A stretch of 64,000 nt of DNA from Saccharopolyspora hirsuta (GTDB lineage: Bacteria; Actinomycetota; Actinomycetes; Mycobacteriales; Pseudonocardiaceae): the NCBI RefSeq assembly GCF_008630535.1, contig NZ_VWPH01000002.1, positions 372,001 through 436,000 of the forward strand, in the 5' to 3' direction. Both the position numbers and the translations under genes were made by a program. Positions 26,165-32,643 of the stretch are shown here, piece by piece. Positions within the stretch are counted from its first letter, which is position 1; the number at the start of each line of letters is the position of its first letter. The notes beneath the pieces are model-generated. The model was not told the origin of the DNA and did no database searches. It saw only the letters and a list, made by a program, of their open reading frames with translations.

Positions 26165-26335
26165 GTCCACAGGTGTCGGTGTGTCGGTGTCCCGACACGC
26201 CGACGCCGTGGGCGTGCGGATCTGGCATGCACGAGGTCGGCCACGCGCAGTCCGGGCGGGCGCTGAGGTTCCGCTACCGGCACCGCCGCGCAGGACGAGG
26301 TTGGAAAGACCTCGTTGAAACTGCGGTCTCCGGAG
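26165..26335 (-). repeat. Dispersed intergenic repeat, copy C (reverse)
   Basis: Read on the reverse strand, 26327 down to about 26255 matches copy A (2054-2125) at roughly 80%, including TTTCCAACCTCGT and GCGGAACCTCAGCGCCCGCC. A half copy of the short palindrome (TTGAAACTGCGGTC, about 26315-26328) is fused to its end. A separate dyad (GTGTCGGTGTCCCGACAC, 26181-26198) is also present. No gene is seen. Confidence 0.6.
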
Positions 26336-26336
26336 C

Positions 26337-26957
26337 TCAGGGGTTCTGCAGCGGGAAGCCCGCGAGGCCCTTCCAGGCCAGGGTGGACATCAGACCGACG
26401 GCCTCCTCGCGGGAGATCGTCTCCCGCGCGTCCAGCCAGTAGCGCGCGGTCACCTGGCTCAGGCCGACCAGGCCCACCGCCAGCAGGCGGGCGCGCTCGG
26501 CGTCCAGCCCGGCATCCGCCGTCACCGCTTCGGTGATCGCGTCGATGCACCCGTTCAGCGCGTCCTCCACGGCCTTCTCCACGACCGGCTCGCCGCGCAG
26601 GTCGGACTCGAACACCAGCCGGAACGCCTGGCCCTCGCCAGCCACGAACTCGTAGAGCGCGCCGATCGCCGCCCGCACCCGCAGCTTGTTGTCCGAGGTG
26701 GACTCGATGGCCTCGCGGACGCGGCGCACCAGCTCGTTGCCGTGCGTCTCCAGCAGCGCCAGGTAGAGCTCCAGCTTGCCGGGGAAGTGCTGGTAGAGGA
26801 CGGGCTTGCTGACCCCCGCGCGCTCCGCGATGTCGTCCATCGCCGCCGCGTGGTAGCCGTTGTGCACGAACACGTGCTGGGCAGCTTCGAGCAGCTGCGC
26901 TCGGCGTGCGTCGCGGGGCAACCGGACACCTCGGCTCGGCTGCGCGGTCTCGGTCAT
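26337..26957 (-). CDS. TetR-family regulator (Rv3208-like)
   Basis: The protein has 206 residues from ATG 26957, which has GGAGG 5 nt upstream. The DNA-binding part is RGVRLPRDARRAQLLEAAQH, VFVHNGYHAAAMDDIAERAG and VSKPVLYQHFPGKLELYL. The C-terminal domain ends RYWLDARETISREEAVGLM. The LPRD-RR-QLL entry and the C-terminal RYWLDA are shared with Rv3208 of mycobacteria, whose ligand and targets are unknown. It is divergent from an alpha/beta hydrolase gene (127-nt gap) and may control it. Confidence 0.87.
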   Translation of the reverse strand: MTETAQPSRGVRLPRDARRAQLLEAAQHVFVHNGYHAAAMDDIAERAGVSKPVLYQHFPGKLELYLALLETHGNELVRRVREAIESTSDNKLRVRAAIGALYEFVAGEGQAFRLVFESDLRGEPVVEKAVEDALNGCIDAITEAVTADAGLDAERARLLAVGLVGLSQVTARYWLDARETISREEAVGLMSTLAWKGLAGFPLQNP

Positions 26958-27084
26958 CCTCGCCTCCACCCGATTCCTTCCAAACGCGCCCGGCGGCCTC
27001 TCGGCCACCGGTGGGGACTGACTCTACTCGCCGGTAGTGGTAGGTAGCGAAATCCGGTGGTGGCCGGGCCATCATGCTGTAGCT

Positions 27085-28104
27085 GTGACCACGACTACAT
27101 CCACCGCTGCGCGCCCCGGACGAGGGCGGTTGGGCCAGCGGGAGCTGACGCGGGTACCGCTGGCGGTCGACGGCGTTCCACCGGTCGACCTCACCGCCAA
27201 GCCACCACCCGGTCAGCACCTCCAGCTCGCCACCAGCTGGGGGCCGCTCCGCCTGCACGTGCGGGAGACACCCGGCCCGGCGGCGGACGCCGGGACCGCG
27301 GTCCACCTGCACGGGCTGGCCGGGTCCTCGACGAACTGGACGGACCTCGCCGCGCTGCTGTCGGTCCGGCTGCGCAGCATCGCCGTCGACCTGCCCGGCT
27401 TCGGCCGCACCGAACCGCCGCCCGGCTTCCCGTGCACCCGCGAGGCCAACGCCGAAGCGGTGGTCGCGCTGCTGGCGCAGCTGCCGGGACCGGTGCACCT
27501 GTCCGGCAACTCCTTCGGCGCGGCGGTGGCGGTCGAGGTGGCCGCGCAGCGCCCCGACCTGGTCGCCACGCTGACGCTGATCTCCCCGGCCATGCCCGAC
27601 CTGCGGCTGGACCCGCGGCGGCTGTCCGACCCGCGGATCGCGCTGGCCATGGTGCCGGTGCTCGGGGCGCGGACGCGGCGGCAGCTGGCCACCGTGACCG
27701 CGGCGGAGCGGGCCGCGCAGCTGATGCGGCTGTGCTTCGCCGACCCGGGCGTGGTGCCGCCGCACCGCTTCGCCGAGGCGGTCGCGGAGTTCGAGGAGCG
27801 CGAACGGCTGCCCTGGGCGGGGCCCGCGCTCGGACGGACCACTGTGGAGCTGGTGCGGTCGTGGCTGGTGCCGCCCGCGCGGTCGCTGTGGCGGCGGCTG
27901 CCGGAGATCAGCGCGCCGACGCTCGTGGTGTGGGGCGCCGAGGACCGGGTGGTCTCGGTGCGCAAAGCACCGCGCACCGCGCTGCTGGTACCGCGCGGAA
28001 AGCTGCTCGTATTGCCACGAACGGGGCATGTCGCGCAGATGGAGCGGCCACGGATAGTCGCGCGGGCGCTGCTCGGCCTGGTGGATTCCGCAGCCCGGTG
28101 TTGA
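27085..28104 (+). CDS. Alpha/beta hydrolase
   Basis: The 339-residue protein has a ~60-residue basic/Pro-rich leader, then the fold. VHLHGLAGSSTNW (HG oxyanion loop), VDLPGFGRTEPP, the nucleophile elbow LSGNSFGAAVAVEVA (SxSxG-like GNSFG, Ser near 144), a lid from about 185 to 265, the acid in VVWGAEDRVVS, and a histidine in LPRTGHVAQMERP. Esterase, epoxide hydrolase or lactonase are all possible. A CATGCT hexamer 6 nt before GTG 27085 suggests a leaderless mRNA. It is divergent from the Rv3208-like regulator. Confidence 0.83.
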   Translation: MTTTTSTAARPGRGRLGQRELTRVPLAVDGVPPVDLTAKPPPGQHLQLATSWGPLRLHVRETPGPAADAGTAVHLHGLAGSSTNWTDLAALLSVRLRSIAVDLPGFGRTEPPPGFPCTREANAEAVVALLAQLPGPVHLSGNSFGAAVAVEVAAQRPDLVATLTLISPAMPDLRLDPRRLSDPRIALAMVPVLGARTRRQLATVTAAERAAQLMRLCFADPGVVPPHRFAEAVAEFEERERLPWAGPALGRTTVELVRSWLVPPARSLWRRLPEISAPTLVVWGAEDRVVSVRKAPRTALLVPRGKLLVLPRTGHVAQMERPRIVARALLGLVDSAARC

Positions 28105-28200
28105 TCTGCTGCGCCGGTCCGGTGCCGCTCCGCCGGGGCGGTCACCCGGAGTTGCCGGTGTGACCTGGGGTGCCGGATTGGCTGTGGCACGCTAGTGTGC

Positions 28201-29241
28201 GTGACCCGCCCGCCGCAGCGACCTCGTAACACCGCGAACGACCGCCGACCGGCAGGTCGTACGAAGGCGCGCGCAGGTGCTGGGGAGCCGCTCGCGGCGT
28301 CCTGGAACCCCACCGTCGAGCCCGAGGTCGTGGACGGGGCGGAGGACTTCGAGGACGAGCCGCGCCCGCGCCGCCACCGCGCCGGAGTGGTGTCCCGGTA
28401 CGGCTGGCGGATCTACGCCGTCCCGCTGCTGGTCGTGATCAGCGCGCTCGCCGTGTTCCAGACCGTCCGCCCCACCGACGGGGGCGCCACCACCGACCAG
28501 CAGGCTGCCGGGTCGGACACCCCGGCACAACCGGTGGTCACCGAAGCCGCCCCGGGGCAGAAGTTCAGCCCGGAGCTGTTCTCGGCGGACCTGCCGCCCG
28601 AGGGCGGCGAGATCCCGGAGACCGGCGCGCGCACCTTCCGGGTGCTGCCCGGCACCTCGCCGGTGGTCGGCACCGGGCGGCTGTACCGCTACACCGTCGA
28701 GATCGAGGTCGGGGTCGAGATCGCCGACCCCAACGCCGAGTTCGGCAACCTGGTGCAGTCCACCCTGTCCGACCCGCGCAGCTGGACCAACCCGCAGGGC
28801 GCCACCAGCGCCGGGCCGATCTCGCTGCAGCGGGTGGACGCCAACGGCCCGAGCCCGGACTTCCGGGTGATCCTGGTCAGCCAGCAGACCGCGCGCGAGG
28901 CCTGCGACTACAGCAACGGCGTGCCCTACGACAGCTCCTGCCGCAAGGGCGAGATGGTCTACCTGAACGCGGCCCGGTGGGTGCGGGGCGCGGTGTCGTT
29001 CGAGGGCGACCTGGGCAGCTACCGGCGCTACGCGATCAACCACGAGGTCGGGCACGTCTTCGGCAACAAGCACGTGGGCTGCCCGACGCAGGGCGGGCTC
29101 GCGCCGGTGATGATGCAGCAGACCTTCAGCGTCTCGAACAACGAGCTGCACGAGCTGAACAAGATCGCCGATCAGGGCACCCAGATCCCGGCGGACGGCT
29201 TCGTCTGCAAGCCGAACGCGTGGCCGTTCCCGATCCCGTAG
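28201..29241 (+). CDS. DUF3152 metzincin-like membrane protein (Rv3207c-like)
   Basis: The 346-residue protein has a long basic cytoplasmic N-terminus (~75 residues), a membrane helix (about 76-94, YAVPLLVVISALAVFQTV), a Pro/Ala linker, and the DUF3152 domain from about residue 145. The domain contains NHEVGHVFGNKHVGC, an HExxHxxxxxH zinc site as in metzincins, and four cysteines that probably form disulfides. The mycobacterial homologue Rv3207c lies beside moeB1, as here. Extracytoplasmic peptidase activity is predicted by motif, and the substrate is unknown. CACGCT 7 nt before GTG 28201 suggests a leaderless transcript. Confidence 0.87.
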   Translation: MTRPPQRPRNTANDRRPAGRTKARAGAGEPLAASWNPTVEPEVVDGAEDFEDEPRPRRHRAGVVSRYGWRIYAVPLLVVISALAVFQTVRPTDGGATTDQQAAGSDTPAQPVVTEAAPGQKFSPELFSADLPPEGGEIPETGARTFRVLPGTSPVVGTGRLYRYTVEIEVGVEIADPNAEFGNLVQSTLSDPRSWTNPQGATSAGPISLQRVDANGPSPDFRVILVSQQTAREACDYSNGVPYDSSCRKGEMVYLNAARWVRGAVSFEGDLGSYRRYAINHEVGHVFGNKHVGCPTQGGLAPVMMQQTFSVSNNELHELNKIADQGTQIPADGFVCKPNAWPFPIP

Positions 29242-29403
29242 TCCGTCCCGGAGTGTGGGAGCGGGTTGGGTTGCGGAAGACCATCGGGGAGTCTTGCGTT
29301 GCAGATTCCGTGAGCACCCGGTTCGGGCGCTCGCCGGGGACGCTTGAGGTGCCGCTGTCGTGCTCGCGCGCTGGTGGTGCTGACCATTGAGGAGGAGCTG
29401 GGA

Positions 29404-30576
29404 ATGTCCGGCGCAACGTCGCTCCCGCCGCTGGTCGAACCGGCGGACGAGCTGACCAAGGAAGAGGTCGCGCGCTACAGCCGCCACCTGATCATCCCGG
29501 ACGTCGGGATGGACGGGCAGAAGCGGCTGAAGAACGCCAAGGTGCTGGTGGTCGGCGCCGGCGGCCTGGGCAGCCCGGCGCTGCTGTACCTGGCCGCGGC
29601 CGGGGTGGGCACGCTCGGCATCGTGGAGTTCGACGAGGTCGACGAGTCCAACCTGCACCGCCAGGTCATCCACGGGCAGTCCGACCTCGGGCGGCCCAAG
29701 GCCGAGTCGGCCCGCGACTCGATCGCCGAGGTCAACCCGTTCGTCAAGGTGGTCCTGCACCAGACGCACCTGAGCTCGGACAACGCGCTCGACATCTTCC
29801 GCGACTACGACCTGATCCTGGACGGCACCGACAACTTCGCCACCCGGTACCTGGTCAACGACGCGGCGGTGCTGCTCGGCAAGCCGTACGTGTGGGGCTC
29901 GATCTTCCGCTTCGAGGGCCAGGCCAGCGTGTTCTGGGACCAGTACGGCCCGAACTACCGCGACCTGTACCCGGAGCCGCCGCCGCCCGGCATGGTGCCC
30001 TCCTGCGCCGAGGGCGGCGTCCTCGGCGTGCTGTGCGCCTCCATCGGTTCGATCATGGTCAACGAGGCGATCAAGCTGATCACCGGCATCGGTGAGACGC
30101 TGCTCGGCCGCCTGATGATCTACGACGCGCTGGAGATGAGCTACCGCACCGTCAAGATCCGCAAGGACCCGAACGCCACCCCGATCACCGAGCTGATCGA
30201 CTACGAGGCGTTCTGCGGCGTGGTCTCCGCCGACGCCCAGCAGGCCGCGGCGAGCAGCACGATCACGCCGGTCGAGCTCAAGGAGATGTTCGACCGGGGC
30301 GAGAAGTTCGAGCTGATCGACGTCCGGGAGCCGCACGAGTACGAGATCGTCAAGATCGAGGGCTCGAAGCTGATCCCGAAGGACCGCATCCTCTCCGGCG
30401 AGGCGCTGGCGGAGCTGCCGCAGGACCGCAAGATCGTCCTGCACTGCAAGTCCGGTGCGCGCTCGGCGGAGGCCCTGGCGGCCCTGCACAAGGCGGGCTT
30501 CGCGGACGCGGTGCACGTCGGTGGCGGCGTCCTCGGCTGGGCCAACGAGGTGGACAAGAGCCTGCCGACGTACTGA
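29404..30576 (+). CDS. moeZ: Adenylyltransferase/sulfurtransferase MoeZ (MoeB-rhodanese fusion)
   Basis: The 390-residue protein has an E1-like ThiF/MoeB domain (about 20-265): ARYSRHLIIPDVGMDGQKRL, nucleotide loop VVGAGGLGSPALLYLAAAGV, and DGTDNFATRYLVNDA. A C-terminal rhodanese domain (from about 290) carries the persulfide cysteine in LHCKSGARSAEAL. It adenylates the C-terminal glycine of ubiquitin-like sulfur carriers (MoaD, CysO, ThiS) and then converts it to a thiocarboxylate for molybdopterin, cysteine or other sulfur-containing products. Only one MoeZ serves several pathways in actinobacteria. ATG 29404 follows GGAGGAG. A hairpin terminator follows. Confidence 0.95.
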   Translation: MSGATSLPPLVEPADELTKEEVARYSRHLIIPDVGMDGQKRLKNAKVLVVGAGGLGSPALLYLAAAGVGTLGIVEFDEVDESNLHRQVIHGQSDLGRPKAESARDSIAEVNPFVKVVLHQTHLSSDNALDIFRDYDLILDGTDNFATRYLVNDAAVLLGKPYVWGSIFRFEGQASVFWDQYGPNYRDLYPEPPPPGMVPSCAEGGVLGVLCASIGSIMVNEAIKLITGIGETLLGRLMIYDALEMSYRTVKIRKDPNATPITELIDYEAFCGVVSADAQQAAASSTITPVELKEMFDRGEKFELIDVREPHEYEIVKIEGSKLIPKDRILSGEALAELPQDRKIVLHCKSGARSAEALAALHKAGFADAVHVGGGVLGWANEVDKSLPTY

Positions 30577-30589
30577 TCTCGGCGGCGCA

Positions 30590-30626
30590 GCGGGCCGACG
30601 GGTGCTTCCGGCGCTCGTCGGCCCGC
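30590..30626 (+). terminator. Terminator-like hairpin
   Basis: Arms GCGGGCCGACG (30590-30600) and CGTCGGCCCGC (30616-30626) pair perfectly over 11 bp with a 15-nt loop, 13 nt after the moeZ stop. Confidence 0.65.
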
Positions 30627-30704
30627 CGTCATTTGACGTGATGTGTTCCCGGGCTTCGGAGTGCCTGCTGCGGATTTGGCGATCATCGATGTAGCGTCTG
30701 GCGC

Positions 30705-31502
30705 GTGAGTCCTACGCCGGAGCCGCCACCGCCGCACGTGCGCGCGGCATTCGGTGCGCGCGTCGAAGACCCCGAACCGCTGGAGGGCGCGGTTGCCTGG
30801 CGGTGCGGGGACATCGTGCTGAAGCCCGCCGCGAACACCGCCGAGGCCGCTTGGGTCGCGCAGACCCTCGACCTGCTCGAACCGGACGAGGTGCGGGTGT
30901 CCCGCCCGGTCCGGTCCACCGACGGCCGCTGGGTGGTGTCCGGGTGGTCGGCCAGCCGGAACATCGCGGGCCGGGCCGAGCCGCGGCACGACGACGTGGT
31001 GGCGATGTCGCTGCGCCTGCACTCGGCCAGCCGGTTCCTGGCCCGGCCGCGGTTCCTGCAGGCGCGCCAGGACATCTACGCGCTCGCCGACCGGATGGCC
31101 TGGGGCGAGGAGGAGTACTCGCTGCCGGAGGAGAAGGGCGGGCGGCTCTACGACGTGCTCGCCGGCTCGCGGCGCGAGGTGCAGCTGACCCCGCAGGTGG
31201 TGCACGGCGACCTGTTCGGGAACGTGCTGTTCACCGACGAAGCGCCGCCCGGGATCATCGACTTCAACCCGTACTGGCGGCCTGCGGAGTGGGCGGCGGC
31301 GGTCGTGGTGATCGACGCGCTGGCCTGGGGCGGTGCGGACGCGGCGATCGTGGAGCGCTGGTCGCACCTGTCGGACTGGCCGCAGGCGCTGCTGCGCGCC
31401 CTGCTGTTCCGCCTCGCGGTGCACGCCCTGCACCCGCGCTCGTCCGCGCAGACGCTGACCGGTCTCGAGCGCGCTTCCCAGATGGTGCTCGAAGTGCTCT
31501 GA
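30705..31502 (+). CDS. TIGR02569-family aminoglycoside-kinase-like protein (Rv3205c-like)
   Basis: The 265-residue protein matches an actinobacterial family adjacent to moeZ/moeB1 (TIGR02569; Rv3205c). It has a kinase-like fold related to APH enzymes. The glycine-rich N-lobe is partly present (VAWRCGDIVLKPA), and the catalytic-loop segment is VVHGDLFGNVLFTDEAPPGI, followed by IDFNPYWRPAEW, which carries HGD and D-type metal ligands. A small-molecule or pseudo-kinase role is possible, and I assign no substrate. TAGCGT is 7 nt before the GTG start, indicating a leaderless mRNA. HemD follows after 41 nt. Confidence 0.82.
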   Translation: MSPTPEPPPPHVRAAFGARVEDPEPLEGAVAWRCGDIVLKPAANTAEAAWVAQTLDLLEPDEVRVSRPVRSTDGRWVVSGWSASRNIAGRAEPRHDDVVAMSLRLHSASRFLARPRFLQARQDIYALADRMAWGEEEYSLPEEKGGRLYDVLAGSRREVQLTPQVVHGDLFGNVLFTDEAPPGIIDFNPYWRPAEWAAAVVVIDALAWGGADAAIVERWSHLSDWPQALLRALLFRLAVHALHPRSSAQTLTGLERASQMVLEVL

Positions 31503-31543
31503 CCGCCTTCACCGCTGGTGCGGTCGGGTGTGAGGATGGGACC

Positions 31544-32374
31544 GTGGACGAGGACCAGCCGCTGCGCGGTTTCACGGTGGGCGTGACGGCCGAGCGAAAG
31601 GCCGAGGAGATCGGGGCGCTGTTCGCGCGGCGCGGAGCCCGGGTGGTGTTCGGCGCGGCGATGCACACGGTGCCGCTGCCCGAGGACGGCGAGCTCGCCG
31701 CCGCGACCGAGGAGGTGCTGGCGGCGCCGGTCGACCACGTCGTGGCGATCACCGGGGTCGGGTTCCGCGGCTGGTTCGAGGCGGCCGAGCACGCCGGTGT
31801 CGCCGACCGCTTGCGGGAGCACCTCCGCTCGGCCGAAGTGGCGGCGCGCGGGGCGAAAGCCCGCGGTGCGGTCCGGGGTGCCGGGCTCGTGGAGTCCTTC
31901 ACCTCACCGTCGGAGGAGTCCGCCGAGGTGCTGGCGCACCTGCTCGAACGGGACCTGGCGGGGAAGCGGGTCGTGCTGCAGGTGCACGGCGACCCGATGC
32001 TCTCGTTCCGCAGTGCGTTGCGCGAAGCGGGCGCCGAGGTGGTGCCGGTGACCGTCTACCGCTGGACGGACCCGGTGGACCTGGACGCGTTGGACGCCCT
32101 GATCGACGCGGTGCTGCGCGGCGAGGTGGATGCGCTGCCGTTCACCAGCGCGCCCGCGGCCACGAACTTCCTCGCCCGCGCGGACCGCACCGGGCGGGGC
32201 GACCAGCTGCGAGAAGTGCTGCGGGACAGGGTTTTCCTCGCCTGCGTCGGTCCGGTCACGGCGGCCCCGATCGCGGCAGCGGGACTGCCGTACTCGACAC
32301 CGGACCGCTCGCGGACCGCGGCGTTGGTGCGTCTCGTCGCCGACGAGCTCCCCGGACGGCGCTGTTCGTCCTGA
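31544..32374 (+). CDS. hemD: Uroporphyrinogen-III synthase-like protein
   Basis: The 276-residue protein has the two-domain HemD fold: GFTVGVTAERKAEEIGALFA at the start, DHVVAITGVGFRGWFE, RVVLQVHGDPMLSFRSALRE, EVVPVTVYRWTDPVD, and C-terminal DALPFTSAPAATNFLARAD. Uroporphyrinogen-III synthase closes and inverts hydroxymethylbilane to the heme/B12 precursor. In several actinobacteria this type of domain is fused to a DNA-binding domain; no such extension is visible here. No other heme gene lies in the window, so it may be a second, non-essential copy. GAGGAT 6 nt before the GTG start is a plausible -10. Confidence 0.85.
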   Translation: MDEDQPLRGFTVGVTAERKAEEIGALFARRGARVVFGAAMHTVPLPEDGELAAATEEVLAAPVDHVVAITGVGFRGWFEAAEHAGVADRLREHLRSAEVAARGAKARGAVRGAGLVESFTSPSEESAEVLAHLLERDLAGKRVVLQVHGDPMLSFRSALREAGAEVVPVTVYRWTDPVDLDALDALIDAVLRGEVDALPFTSAPAATNFLARADRTGRGDQLREVLRDRVFLACVGPVTAAPIAAAGLPYSTPDRSRTAALVRLVADELPGRRCSS

Positions 32375-32410
32375 GTGGATGTCGGACCTTTCCGCCGGTC
32401 GAAAAATCGT

Positions 32411-32440
32411 TTGGTCGTGCGGTGGTTCGGTCATTACTGT
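32411..32440 (+). promoter_or_regulatory. Promoter of the tRNA-like pair
   Basis: TTGGTC (32411-32416) and TACTGT (32435-32440) are 18 nt apart. Start of transcription is expected near 32447, 5 nt before the first tRNA-like gene. This is one of the better sigma-70-type promoters by eye in the window. Confidence 0.6.
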
Positions 32441-32451
32441 GGTTCTCGCAC

Positions 32452-32523
32452 CATGGAGTAGATCAGTGGTAGATCGCCTGGCTCGGGACCGGGAGGGCGC
32501 GGGTTCGATTCCCGCCTCCATGT
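32452..32523 (+). tRNA. Atypical tRNA, anticodon CGG (Pro-type by codon)
   Basis: A full cloverleaf can be drawn: 7-bp acceptor CATGGAG/CTCCATG, D-stem GATC/GATC, anticodon stem CCTGG/CCGGG around the loop CTCGGGA, and T-stem GCGGG/CCCGC with TTCGATT. Invariants T8, A14, GG, A21, T33, and TTC-A are all present. The anticodon CGG reads CCG (Pro), but the sequence is not like ordinary actinobacterial tRNA-Pro, the discriminator is T, and no CCA is encoded. It is 80% identical to the next tRNA-like gene, with compensating changes in the stems. Confidence 0.7.
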
Positions 32524-32545
32524 CGAAGCGGCCGTCGTGCCGCAA

Positions 32546-32617
32546 CCTGGGGTAGCTCAGCGGTAGAGCGTCCGGCTTTTCACCGGGAGGGCGCGGGTTC
32601 GATCCTCGCCTCCAGGT
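32546..32617 (+). tRNA. Atypical tRNA-like gene, apparent anticodon TTT with C37
   Basis: The cloverleaf comprises acceptor CCTGGGG/CTCCAGG (one G-T pair), D-stem GCTC/GAGC, anticodon stem TCCGG/CCGGG with loop CTTTTCA, and T-stem GCGGG/CTCGC (one G-T) with TTCGATC. By position the anticodon is TTT, but position 37 is a pyrimidine, which is very unusual, so it may not decode normally. Fourteen of 71 positions differ from the preceding gene; pairs at acceptor position 2 and in the D-stem co-vary. No CCA is encoded. It lies 28 nt before a large unknown gene. Confidence 0.65.
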
Positions 32618-32643
32618 CTCACTCTTCAACCTGGGGGCGAGTC

